From Spirochaetota bacterium (GTDB lineage: Bacteria > Spirochaetota > Spirochaetia > B11-G9): a stretch of 22,793 bases of DNA. This document shows, piece after piece, positions 15,501 to 22,632 of the stretch. The notes under the pieces are model-generated. The model did not search any database. It was given only the letters and a program-made list of their open reading frames with translations, and had not been told where the DNA came from. The position numbers and the translations under genes are program-made. The DNA lies in contig QNBL01000006.1 in the NCBI GenBank assembly GCA_003641695.1, positions 1 to 22,793 on the forward strand, read 5' to 3'. Within the stretch, counting starts at the first letter, position 1, and each line of letters starts with the position of its first letter.

Positions 15501-15986
15501 CTTTTTTGTTGCCTCTTCATGGTTGCCGTCAACGATATACTTTGGGATTATTCCTGCAAGGCATGCGGTTGTACATATCAGTCCATCATGGTATTTCCCG
15601 AGAAGTTCATCATCTATCCGGGGTTTATAGTAAAATCCTTCTGTGTAAGCAAGGGATGAAAGGATCATAAGGTTTTTATAACCTTTATAGTTCTTTGCAA
15701 GAAGAACGAGGTGGTTGTAACGGTTTTCTTTGTCTGAGCTTGACTTTATATTTCTGCTGATTGAAGAGACGTAGAATTCGCATCCCACAATGGGATTTAT
15801 TCCCTTTGCCCTGCATTCTTTGTAAAATCTAAGGGCACCGAACATATTCCCATGGTCAGTAATAGCCAGATGTTTCATCTCCAGCTTGACAGCCCTGTTG
15901 ACCATTTTTTTTATTGAAACGGCACCATCAAGAAGAGAGTAGTCAGTATGATTGTGCAGGTGAACAAAGTCAGGTACGTTTAACAT
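12555..15986 (-). CDS. dnaE: DNA polymerase III alpha subunit
   Basis: 1143 residues, the replicative polymerase of the DnaE1 type. Order: PHP domain with HLHNHTDYSLLDGA (9-22); palm with PDFDIDF (401-407) giving catalytic D402 and D404; the third acid D556 in MDFLGL; fingers; a helix-hairpin-helix region; the clamp-binding motif QTSLF near residue 920; an OB-fold starting YTIMGMINDVRV; and a C-terminal tau-binding tail. The PHP metal ligands (HLHNH and ITDHGNMFG) look intact, as in DnaE1 forms that may retain proofreading or pyrophosphatase activity. The start has no ribosome site; a promoter -10 ends 8 bases before the ATG. It is followed by yggT, recG and rsmD. Confidence 0.97.
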   Translation of the reverse strand: MLNVPDFVHLHNHTDYSLLDGAVSIKKMVNRAVKLEMKHLAITDHGNMFGALRFYKECRAKGINPIVGCEFYVSSISRNIKSSSDKENRYNHLVLLAKNYKGYKNLMILSSLAYTEGFYYKPRIDDELLGKYHDGLICTTACLAGIIPKYIVDGNHEEATKKALFYRDLFGEENFYLELQDHGIPEQKIANEGMIRLSRETGIPLIATNDIHYLTKEDSNAQDILICIGTNRKKHEVNRMKFHSSEFYMKSKEEMFEVFKEIPEALSNTVKLAEKCNLEIELPGPLLPDYNIPDKYSSPDDYLRALTEAGLRERYPEITEEITKRMEYELDIIIGMGFTGYFLIVWDFIHFARENDIPVGPGRGSGAGSIVAYSLKITDIDPLKYDLLFERFLNPERISMPDFDIDFCFERRQEVIDYVTQKYGKDRVGQIITFGTLKAKAVVRDVARVLDIPYSEADQISKLIPSENKITIEEALEKEPKLKEYENKGELYRELIDTGQRLEGLSRHASTHAAGVVIGKSTLTDYVPLYRDAKTGSISTQYTMDQLEECGLVKMDFLGLKTLTLIKHTEDIIRKKGIDFNTDKIPEDDEKTFKLLGEGKSVCVFQFESSGMQGILKQAKPNSIEDLIALNALYRPGPMQYIPQFIDSKMGRMPIKYPHPNLKEVLKPTYGVIVYQEQVMKVAQIIGGFSLGKADILRRAMGKKKVKEMEQMKIEFISGAKNQGYSEKQASDIFEMLKPFAGYGFNKSHAAAYSVVAYKTAYLKANFPAEFMAANLTNEINSPDKLTQYINETKVMGIKILPPDINLSDKKFTVENGSIVYGLVGIKNIGEAAVDEIINTRKEKGKFESFLDFLYKVDLRGVNRKVIESLIKCGAFDSFNTGRATLNHNLDTMLEYTNKRKESEMFGQTSLFDNSTETRLPELRMETVEEWPQMDNLKNEKELLGYYFSGHPLDKYKRIWKKSTNLDLSNLEHLSADRKYTIMGMINDVRVIQTKRGKPMAFVQLEDFNGSIELVVFSRIWEEKGMLIQKDGISGFSGKIDLSRDNPKFIVDDVFPPENLKKVKTSEIHIKMNRAICQEEELVSFREYLMDFIGNCTVFLHLPSGNSGNDTVIKASRQIKLEPSGNVIESIKEYPNIEDVWTA

Positions 15987-15994
15987 TAATCATG

Positions 15995-16023
15995 AATATA
16001 CTGCTTCAGAGTTATTCTGTAAA
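15995..16023 (-). promoter_or_regulatory. Promoter of dnaE, apparently leaderless
   Basis: On the minus strand TTTACA (16018-16023, 5 of 6), a 17-base spacer and TATATT (15995-16000, 5 of 6) lie across the end of the upstream gene. The dnaE ATG follows after 8 bases, without Shine-Dalgarno. So dnaE-yggT-recG-rsmD can be transcribed apart from the polysaccharide/xdh-like operon. Confidence 0.5.
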
Positions 16024-16869
16024 GATATAAACGTCCCTTAACTCGCGCAGAAACCAGTGGACGAATCTTAATGACCGGTCTTTTTGGAAAGGGGTCAGAT
16101 CACCTTCTGCGTTCTGAACAAATGACTGAAAGATGTTCACTGCCGCATCAAACTCTTTGCCTGAAAGTCTGAGTTTTTTACCGGATAGATAGGTTTCGAA
16201 ATCTAAGCTTCGCAGGGTACTCTTTCCTGTATTGCCTACAGCAAACCGGAGGTTTGAGATGATTCCCTTGTTGGTCTCAGCAAGAACAGTAAATGAAAGA
16301 GAATCCATGGGATGCAGAAGGGGGTCTCCCACCGCTCTGAAGTACTGGAGATCCCAGTTCCTGAATGGAATACGGATTCTTGTCAGGATTTCAGCCTCTC
16401 CTATACTATTCAGCCTTCCAAGCTGAATCCACCTGCTCTTTCCACTCCTTCTAAGCTCCACAATACTGTCCATCAGCATGAGTACACTGAAAGAGTTAAG
16501 TCGTCTGTCTTTGATGCCGAGATTTCCCCCCATGGTTGCAAGATTCCTGACTGCCGGAGAGCCTATGCTCATAAGAGCCTGGGCCAGGGCAAAGGGAAGT
16601 ATGTGCTGTCCAACATTGATTATCTTTTTTACCGGGACTGCGGCTCCTATTTCCAGGTATCTTTCGGTTCTCCGTATCTTTTTCAGTTCGTTTACTCCGG
16701 AGAGGTGAATAATGTCTCTATCGAAAGAAGGGACAGGGCCTTTCTGCATTCTCATGAGAGCGGTTCCCCCGGACCATAAAATTGTATCCGGGTGCTGTTC
16801 TCTCATATGGAGAAGTTCGTTGAGGGATTGGGGTGCGTATATGTTTCTCCCGAGGTTATTTCCTTCCAA
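16012..16869 (-). CDS. FAD-binding subunit of a xanthine-dehydrogenase-like enzyme
   Basis: 285 residues of the PCMH-type FAD domain found in XdhB/CoxM subunits, which pass electrons from the 2Fe-2S centres to an acceptor. WSGGTALM (32-39) corresponds to the first FAD loop, and IGSPAVRNLATMGGNLG (102-118) matches the signature IR-N-x-T-x-GGN. A C-terminal CO dehydrogenase flavoprotein-type domain follows (about 175-280). The start is TTG (16867-16869) with GAGGA 6 bases upstream; it overlaps the 2Fe-2S gene by 14 bases. Of the three subunits this one keeps its cofactor motifs best. It is the last gene of the operon, 25 bases ahead of dnaE. The substrate is not known. Confidence 0.85.
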   Translation of the reverse strand: MEGNNLGRNIYAPQSLNELLHMREQHPDTILWSGGTALMRMQKGPVPSFDRDIIHLSGVNELKKIRRTERYLEIGAAVPVKKIINVGQHILPFALAQALMSIGSPAVRNLATMGGNLGIKDRRLNSFSVLMLMDSIVELRRSGKSRWIQLGRLNSIGEAEILTRIRIPFRNWDLQYFRAVGDPLLHPMDSLSFTVLAETNKGIISNLRFAVGNTGKSTLRSLDFETYLSGKKLRLSGKEFDAAVNIFQSFVQNAEGDLTPFQKDRSLRFVHWFLRELRDVYIFTE

Positions 16870-17338
16870 GACGTTTCCTCTTTCTGTACAGTGCTGCTCT
16901 CTTTACCGAATCCATGATAAGACCAATATTGGTACAAGGGCAGATATTCCCGCTGAATGCATCGAGTATCTGGGGTTCCTCCGGTTCTGCAAACCGTTCA
17001 AGGATTGACTGGATTGTCAGAATTGTTCCTCCCCGGCAGAAATCACAGGGAGATGCTCCTGTTTCTTCAAAAGCCTGAATTATATCATGGTAGTCCCTGG
17101 TTTTGCTGAATCCTTCCAGGGTTGTTATGTCGCTTCCTCTGACAGAAAACGCTGGAATCATGCATGATGGAACGACCTCTCCATCGATAATAACAGAGCA
17201 GCTTTTACACTCTCCCTTCAGGCAGGATGTGCGAACGCTGAAAATTTTACCGTTTGATTTCAGGATATCCGACAGTCTTTCAGTGGGAGAGACTTCCGTT
17301 TCAAACTGTCTGCCGTTTAAAAGGAACGATATCTTCAT
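16856..17338 (-). CDS. 2Fe-2S subunit of a xanthine-dehydrogenase-like enzyme
   Basis: 160 residues with the two-domain layout of XdhC/CoxS. The plant-type cluster ligands are C39, C44, C47 and C59 (CLKGECKSC then SC). The second cluster ligands in the helical domain are C98, C101, C133 and C135. All eight cysteines are present. The residues around the second cluster are unusual: the common QCGFC is PCDFC, losing the Gln that contacts molybdopterin cytosine dinucleotide in relatives, and the common CRCTGY is CPCTNI. The ATG overlaps the stop of the Mo-type subunit (ATGA at 17335-17338) and has GGAGG 4-5 bases upstream. It probably passes electrons between the large subunit and the FAD subunit. 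Confidence 0.88.
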   Translation of the reverse strand: MKISFLLNGRQFETEVSPTERLSDILKSNGKIFSVRTSCLKGECKSCSVIIDGEVVPSCMIPAFSVRGSDITTLEGFSKTRDYHDIIQAFEETGASPCDFCRGGTILTIQSILERFAEPEEPQILDAFSGNICPCTNIGLIMDSVKRAALYRKRKRLGRK

Positions 17339-19392
17339 GCACCCTCCATTTGTTTGTAAAGGATATGCGGTGTTAAGGGAAGAGAATCGGGATAGATACC
17401 GGTTGCCTGGGATACTGCAGAAATAACAGCTGCGGGAATAAAAGTATCAGGTAACTGTGAGATTCCTCCGGTTATATTCTTCCTTTTTTCAGAGAAGATC
17501 ACCGAAATATCCGGTAGTTTCCTCCGGAGAGGTGTGTTGAATCCTGTATCCGTTACAGAAGGGGATGTAACATCATCCTCCGTTACGATCCATTCCAGGG
17601 TTTCAAGGATCGAGGATTCAAGAGATTTAACTGCGATGCTTTTGTTGTAGAGTCTGCCGCTGTCAACCATCATCCATAGTGTTCTTACAATTGGCCGTAG
17701 AAAAACCGGATCTATCTCAACTTCAGCGACTACAGCTCCCCAGGAAAGGGAATGGAAGGGCATTCCCTTGAGTTTTACCGGATCCCATCTTTTAACTCCG
17801 GAAGAGCGGTACGATCTTTTTACTTCAATTGGAAGGGCTTTATGAAACCTCTGCTTTTTTATGGCAAGGCAGCACTTTTCAACAAGGCTCGTTACAATGC
17901 TTATATCACTGCCGAGAAAAGAGGGGCCGGAATTGAGGAGAGTTGAAGTATCCCCTTTCAGGATCTTTACCGACTCTGCATCTACTCCGAGTATGGAAGA
18001 TGCCGTTTCCTTCCAGACCGTTGTGGAAGAGGATCCATTGGCACTGCTTCTAATGGTTACCTTGTTGTCTCTGTCAAAATTTACTGCAACGGTGTATGAT
18101 TCTCCGCTCTCCTTTCTCCCTGAGAATCCGTTTCCGGCGAATCCAAAAGAAATCCCGATACCCCGAAGAAGCTCCCGTGATACCCTGCCCGGTTTCCGGT
18201 GTTTCCTTAAAACTTCATAAGCCGAGTATTTCCTGTTAAAATCTGATGCCTGTATGATTCTCGCAAGAAGCTCTTTACCGTTAAATTCTTTTTCTATTCC
18301 TCCAGTGGGAATGTAAGCAGGTTTGCCGGGAAGGTACTTTAAGCGCCAGTCTCCCGGATTGCAGCTGTTGATCTCGGCTATTCTGGACAGATGTGCTTCA
18401 CAGGAGAAAACTCCCGAGGAAAGGTTAAGCCCGTTAAAGACATTCATGGGAGGCTCACTGGTTGTGATCCCTCTGCATTTGATTGACAGGTTGGGTATGG
18501 AATAGGATCCTGCGGCACCTACTATCAGCTGTGTAAGAATTTCGTCAGAGAAAAGAGGGTAAGCTCCCAGGTTAACCTCAATATCGATCATTTCAGCAAT
18601 TATCTTTCCCTTTTCATCAACAGCAGATTTTCTTCTAATAAGTACTTCCGGTTTCCTGCTGCTGAAATCAAGCATCTCTTCTCTGTCAGGAACAAACCGC
18701 ACAGGTTTGCCTGTCTTAAGAGACAGAAGGGATGCCAGGGAGGCGTAGATGGTCGGTATGAGAAGTTTTTCATCGTAGGTGGGGTTGAACTTTCCAATTG
18801 CAGTTTTAACCCTGGCTGCAGGTAAAGAGCAAACTGCAGCTACCGTGTTTCTGAGATGGAACGGCCATTGGGTCTCTGTCTGTATTTCCAGAATCCCTTT
18901 TGCGGAGCGGGCAATAACACCCCTATAACTGGTAAAGCGTGCTTTTCTTGCAGCTGTGTGGTAAGTCCCCTCAACTATACTTAAAGCATCTTCAAAAATT
19001 TTATCCGGATTTCCTTTTGTGAACTTTTTCTCTTTTACAATTTGATCCGGGGAGTGCCCTTTGAATGCCTTGAAGGTGTAGTTTGTTTCTGAACTTATTT
19101 TGGTGCTCCTGCAGAGGGAAAGGACTTTACTTTTATCCGGCCCGCAGATCGCAGCTATAATTTCTCCCTTGTATGAGATTTCCTCCCTGCACAGAATAGG
19201 CATTATTTCCCCCGCAACTCGTATGAAGTTTTCTCCGGGAATATCTTTGTATGTAAGAGAAAAGTATCCTTCCGGTAAAGGGGGGAATTCGATTGCTTTG
19301 ATAGTGCCTGTGGGCAGTGGAGATCGGATTAGAGAAGCGGTTAAAACATTCTTCGGGGAAACGGTATCGATATTGAAGTACTCTGTTTCCAT
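17335..19392 (-). CDS. Xanthine-dehydrogenase-like large subunit with degenerate molybdopterin motifs
   Basis: 685 residues, shorter than usual for XdhA/CoxL (about 750-800), but with the family's overall order and the typical end ATGIYPDSLPLTP. The cofactor and catalytic signatures are changed: the GGGFGGK region reads IGKFNPTYDEK (199-209); AFRGFG reads VFNGLN (318-323); GQG reads ANGS (451-454); and the KGxGE catalytic glutamate region reads GGISQ (642-646), so Gln replaces Glu. The start is the ATG at 19390-19392, which shares a base with the aminotransferase stop (TAATG) and has GGGGA 8 bases upstream; the 21 codons open before it lie inside that gene. It may not bind Mo as in relatives. 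I recall a similar annotated gene, a quinoline 2-oxidoreductase, next to CapD/SpsC genes in T. pallidum. Confidence 0.82.
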   Translation of the reverse strand: METEYFNIDTVSPKNVLTASLIRSPLPTGTIKAIEFPPLPEGYFSLTYKDIPGENFIRVAGEIMPILCREEISYKGEIIAAICGPDKSKVLSLCRSTKISSETNYTFKAFKGHSPDQIVKEKKFTKGNPDKIFEDALSIVEGTYHTAARKARFTSYRGVIARSAKGILEIQTETQWPFHLRNTVAAVCSLPAARVKTAIGKFNPTYDEKLLIPTIYASLASLLSLKTGKPVRFVPDREEMLDFSSRKPEVLIRRKSAVDEKGKIIAEMIDIEVNLGAYPLFSDEILTQLIVGAAGSYSIPNLSIKCRGITTSEPPMNVFNGLNLSSGVFSCEAHLSRIAEINSCNPGDWRLKYLPGKPAYIPTGGIEKEFNGKELLARIIQASDFNRKYSAYEVLRKHRKPGRVSRELLRGIGISFGFAGNGFSGRKESGESYTVAVNFDRDNKVTIRSSANGSSSTTVWKETASSILGVDAESVKILKGDTSTLLNSGPSFLGSDISIVTSLVEKCCLAIKKQRFHKALPIEVKRSYRSSGVKRWDPVKLKGMPFHSLSWGAVVAEVEIDPVFLRPIVRTLWMMVDSGRLYNKSIAVKSLESSILETLEWIVTEDDVTSPSVTDTGFNTPLRRKLPDISVIFSEKRKNITGGISQLPDTFIPAAVISAVSQATGIYPDSLPLTPHILYKQMEGA

Positions 19393-20570
19393 TAATGTAT
19401 TCCCCTGTAATGGGCTTCCCCGATATTCTTTACCGTATCTGACACCCTTACGCACTGTTCTTCGCTCATCCCGGGGTAGATCGGCAGACTGAAAACTGAC
19501 TTGAAAACCTTCATGGTATTGGGGAAGTCTTCAGGCTTGTAGCCGTATTTATCTTTATAATATGGCATTATGTGCAGAGGGATATAATGGACAGAGGTCC
19601 CGATTCCCGCAGCCTGAAGAAGTTTTACAAAGGTATCTCTTCCAATTGACAGTTTATCCGTTTTCAACCTCACCATGTACAAATGCCAGGCATTCTCACC
19701 TCCGGAAGAAGGGGTGTGTAAAAAGTCCAGTTCACCAAGGGTCCTTTGATAAAACTCAGCGATTTTTTTTCTTTTCCGGAAAAACATTTCTGCCTTTTTC
19801 AACTGTTCCCGCCCTATAGCTGCCAGGATGTCGGGCATATTGTACTTGTAGCCTGCTTCTACTACCCTGTACATCCAGGAAGCCTCTTTTGAGGTATATC
19901 TGTCCCATATTTCCCTGTCTATTCCGTGGAGCCGCATGGTAGAGATCCTCCTGGCAAGTTCACTGTTATCAGTAGCAACCATTCCCCCTTCTCCGGTTGT
20001 TATGGTCTTTGTGGCATAGAAGGAATACACACCTGCGTCTCCCCAGGTACCAAGAAATTTATCGCGGTAAACCAGTGGAAATGCATGTGCTGCATCTTCC
20101 ACCAGGAAAATATCCCGCTCCTCTTTTATACGGATCAGTTCTTCCATGGCGGCGGGTCTGCCTCCGATATGAACCGGTAGAAGTCCTTTAACCCCTTTTT
20201 CACACTTCAATACCCTGATGACTGATGCCGGGTCAAGGTTAAAGGTTTCAGGATCAATATCCACGAATAAAGGGTCTGCTCCAAGATAACGGATAACCTC
20301 AGCAGTCGCGGTAAAGGTATAGGGTGTAGTTATTACTCTGTCCCCTTTTTTTACTCCCAGTCCTTCAAGACACAGATGAAGCCCTGCTGTGGCCGAGTTT
20401 ACAGCCAGAGAGTGGCGGGATCCAACATAGGATGAGAATTCTTTTTCAAACTCCCTCGCTTCAGCTCCCGTTGTCAGCCAGCCGCTCCTGAGGACCCGTA
20501 ATACAGCTTCTTCCTCCTCTTTCCCTATTGAGGGGAGGGCAAATGGGATGGGTTCAGACTTCAGGTTCAT
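19392..20570 (-). CDS. DegT/DnrJ/EryC1/StrS-family sugar aminotransferase
   Basis: About 392 residues from the ATG at 20570 (a TTG two codons earlier is possible). These PLP enzymes aminate a keto-sugar nucleotide, usually with glutamate as donor. The PLP lysine is K188 in SFYATKTITTGEGG; the ring-binding Asp is D159 in VEDAAHAFP; the substrate-binding N-terminus reads GWLTTGAEAREFEKEF. Later, KYNMPDILAAIGREQL and SVHYIPLH are family hallmarks. It overlaps the preceding CapD-like gene by 17 bases and the following large-subunit gene by one base, so all three are tightly coupled. With the dehydratase it would form a UDP-4-amino-4,6-dideoxy sugar (PglF/PglE type); the exact sugar is inference. 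Confidence 0.92.
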   Translation of the reverse strand: MNLKSEPIPFALPSIGKEEEEAVLRVLRSGWLTTGAEAREFEKEFSSYVGSRHSLAVNSATAGLHLCLEGLGVKKGDRVITTPYTFTATAEVIRYLGADPLFVDIDPETFNLDPASVIRVLKCEKGVKGLLPVHIGGRPAAMEELIRIKEERDIFLVEDAAHAFPLVYRDKFLGTWGDAGVYSFYATKTITTGEGGMVATDNSELARRISTMRLHGIDREIWDRYTSKEASWMYRVVEAGYKYNMPDILAAIGREQLKKAEMFFRKRKKIAEFYQRTLGELDFLHTPSSGGENAWHLYMVRLKTDKLSIGRDTFVKLLQAAGIGTSVHYIPLHIMPYYKDKYGYKPEDFPNTMKVFKSVFSLPIYPGMSEEQCVRVSDTVKNIGEAHYRGIH

Positions 20571-22035
20571 TTTCAACCCACGGAATTGAAGGGATAACTT
20601 CTTTCAGTGAAGATCGTAAGTAGAGCCTGTTCCTGTAACGGGGGCTGCTTTTACCATCTTCGGTAAAACATACTTCCTTAAGTTTGGATATGAGGCTATC
20701 CAGCCTCCCGTTAAGTCTGCTTCGGTGTTTTAAACGGATAATGCCGGGATATTCTGTTTTGACAACCTCATCTTCCCCTGTCCAGAGATGTTCGGTAAGC
20801 TTCTCTCCCGGACGGAGACCGATGTACTCAAGCTTTATTTCTTTACCGGGAATAAATCCATAAAACCGGATCATCTGTTCGGCAAGATCCTTGATCAGAA
20901 TGGGTTCTCCCATCTCAAGTATGTACAGATTTCCTCCCTTTCCGACGCCTCCGGTCTTGAGTACCAGCGATGCAGCTTCGGGTATGGTCATAAAAAACCG
21001 TTTTGCCCTCTTGTCGGTGATGGTTACCGGACCTCCTTTTTGAATCTGCTTTGTAAACAGGGGGACAATACTTCCCATGGAGCCCAAAACATTACCGAAT
21101 CTGACAACCATAAAATCGGTATTCTCTCCGTTGTTTGACAGGATCAGTTCTTCTGCAATAAGCTTGCTGGCTCCGTAGATACTGGAGGGTTCTACAGCCT
21201 TGTCGGTAGATATGAAAACAAACCTTGAAACACCGGCATTCTTTGCAGCTTCAACAATATTCTTTGTTCCAAAGATATTGTTTTTTACTGCTTCCACGGG
21301 GTTTTCTTCAATCAAAGGAACATGTTTGTAAGCCGCACAATGGAAGATGACATCCGCCTTGAGTCTTTTAATTATAAAGTTAACAAAGTCTCTGTCCTGC
21401 AGTTCCCCGATAATGGGTACAACCATAGCAGTTTCACCGACACCCTCTTCCTGAAGGATCTTGAGTTCCTTGTCTATCTCGTAGACATTGTTCTCTCCAT
21501 GATCGAAAAGGTAGAGTCTGCTTGCTCCTCCGTACAGAAGCTGTCTGGCAAGTTCACTGCCGATACTCCCTCCTGCGCCGGTTATGAGAACCCGCTTTCC
21601 CCGTAGATATTCCAGACTCTCTTTCAGGCTGATCATGACCGGTCTTCTGGCAAGAAGGTCCTGAACCTTGATCTCTCGTGTCTGGATTAGATGTGCTTCC
21701 CCTTCAATAATTTGGGAGATCCCCGGAAGGATCCGTATGTTTTTGATTCCTGCAAGTTTTAAAGCGTTATAAATCGTTTTCAGCTGAGATCTGGATGCTC
21801 CGGGGATGGCAACAATGGTTTCATCCGGGGAACACTTCTTTTTTACCGCTTCAATAGTGCTGATCGGTCCGTATACCGGAATCCCCTCTATGTGTGAACC
21901 TATTTTTTTCTTGTCATCATCGATGAATGCAACTACCTCTCCGAGTATCCCTTTGGAAGAAAGCTCTGAGGCAAGTTCCCTTCCCGCAAATCCTGCACCA
22001 ACAATTAAAATTCTATTCTTTTCTTTCTTTTTCAT
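20554..22035 (-). CDS. CapD/FlaA1/PglF-family nucleotide-sugar 4,6-dehydratase, soluble form
   Basis: 493 residues. An N-terminal Rossmann domain (8-130, VGAGFAGREL) with the YGPISTIEAV and IRILPG pattern is the CoA-binding-like domain of WbpM/PglF. The catalytic SDR domain follows, with TGAGGSIGSEL (152-162), HCAAYKHVPLIEENP (232-246), STDKAV (276-281) and YGASK (287-291). Two oddities stand out. The four N-terminal membrane helices usual in this family are absent; the protein starts directly with a basic stretch and the Rossmann fold. The YxxxK site has Tyr, where many large members have Met. It probably makes UDP-4-keto-6-deoxy-GlcNAc or a relative. It overlaps the nusG-like gene by 23 bases. 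Confidence 0.9.
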   Translation of the reverse strand: MKKKEKNRILIVGAGFAGRELASELSSKGILGEVVAFIDDDKKKIGSHIEGIPVYGPISTIEAVKKKCSPDETIVAIPGASRSQLKTIYNALKLAGIKNIRILPGISQIIEGEAHLIQTREIKVQDLLARRPVMISLKESLEYLRGKRVLITGAGGSIGSELARQLLYGGASRLYLFDHGENNVYEIDKELKILQEEGVGETAMVVPIIGELQDRDFVNFIIKRLKADVIFHCAAYKHVPLIEENPVEAVKNNIFGTKNIVEAAKNAGVSRFVFISTDKAVEPSSIYGASKLIAEELILSNNGENTDFMVVRFGNVLGSMGSIVPLFTKQIQKGGPVTITDKRAKRFFMTIPEAASLVLKTGGVGKGGNLYILEMGEPILIKDLAEQMIRFYGFIPGKEIKLEYIGLRPGEKLTEHLWTGEDEVVKTEYPGIIRLKHRSRLNGRLDSLISKLKEVCFTEDGKSSPRYRNRLYLRSSLKEVIPSIPWVENEPEV

Positions 22036-22567
22036 CTTCTACTTTTTCCAGAATTTCAAATCCAAAATCAATTTTGAAGGATTCATCATAAAGCGATAGT
22101 TTGATCTTAGCACGTTTTTTCCTTCTGTCCACCTTTATTATCCGTCCTTCCAGCCCTTTCATGGGGCCGCTGGTAACACGGATAACATTATCCTTGTCAA
22201 ACCATACCCTGGATTTCTCAACAATTTCCCCGAAAGAGAGGAAATGAAGAAGAAGTTTTTTATCATCTCCATGTATAGGTTCGATCTCTCTGTTGTTTTT
22301 CATAAAGCGTACAAAACCGGAGGTTTTCTTTACTATCCAGTATACATCGGGATCTAATTCCTCTGTCTGCAAAAAGATATAACCGGGGAATATGGAGGTG
22401 ATTTTCTCTGTAAGTTTTCCCCTTCTCCGTATGGTCAGTTTTCTCTTCGGCCAGATAAATTGAACCTGCCCAAGACCATCGGCATGCTCTGCAGCGAGAT
22501 TGTATTCAGCCAGTTTAATAAACTTCTGCTCCTCGCCTGTCAGTACCTGAAGTACAAAGTAATTCAT
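22013..22567 (-). CDS. NusG paralogue (LoaP/UpxY/RfaH-type antiterminator)
   Basis: 184 residues from the ATG at 22567, which gives the normal MNYFVLQVLTGEE opening; a GTG at 22582 would add five residues. The NGN domain (1 to about 95) ends FPGYIFLQ and binds RNA polymerase. A KOW domain (about 124-158) contains VTSGPMKGLEGRIIKVD. Housekeeping nusG normally sits between secE and rplK. A paralogue heading a CapD/DegT polysaccharide operon is the typical setting of specialised factors such as LoaP and UpxY, which prevent early termination on their own long operon. The acidic/basic C-terminal tail (KVEDEKERKE) is extra. No ribosome site precedes the ATG; a -10 box lies 7 bases upstream. Confidence 0.85.
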   Translation of the reverse strand: MNYFVLQVLTGEEQKFIKLAEYNLAAEHADGLGQVQFIWPKRKLTIRRRGKLTEKITSIFPGYIFLQTEELDPDVYWIVKKTSGFVRFMKNNREIEPIHGDDKKLLLHFLSFGEIVEKSRVWFDKDNVIRVTSGPMKGLEGRIIKVDRRKKRAKIKLSLYDESFKIDFGFEILEKVEDEKERKE

Positions 22568-22574
22568 ATGACAA

Positions 22575-22601
22575 ATTATCACGCAACAGCAATATCTTCA
22601 A
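22575..22601 (-). promoter_or_regulatory. Promoter of the nusG-like/CapD operon, apparently leaderless
   Basis: On the minus strand TTGAAG (22596-22601), a short 15-base spacer and GATAAT (22575-22580, 5 of 6) are followed by 7 bases and the ATG at 22567. The expected transcript begins at the start codon. The short spacer makes the -35 assignment uncertain; the -10 is the stronger part. Confidence 0.4.
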
Positions 22602-22632
22602 TACTGCCGTGATTTATGCCGATAGAACGGAT

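Noticed and set aside
19393..19455. In-frame 21-codon extension of the large xdh-like subunit
   Set aside because: It lies inside the aminotransferase gene and lacks a ribosome site, whereas the ATG at 19392 has GGGGA and a TAATG junction.
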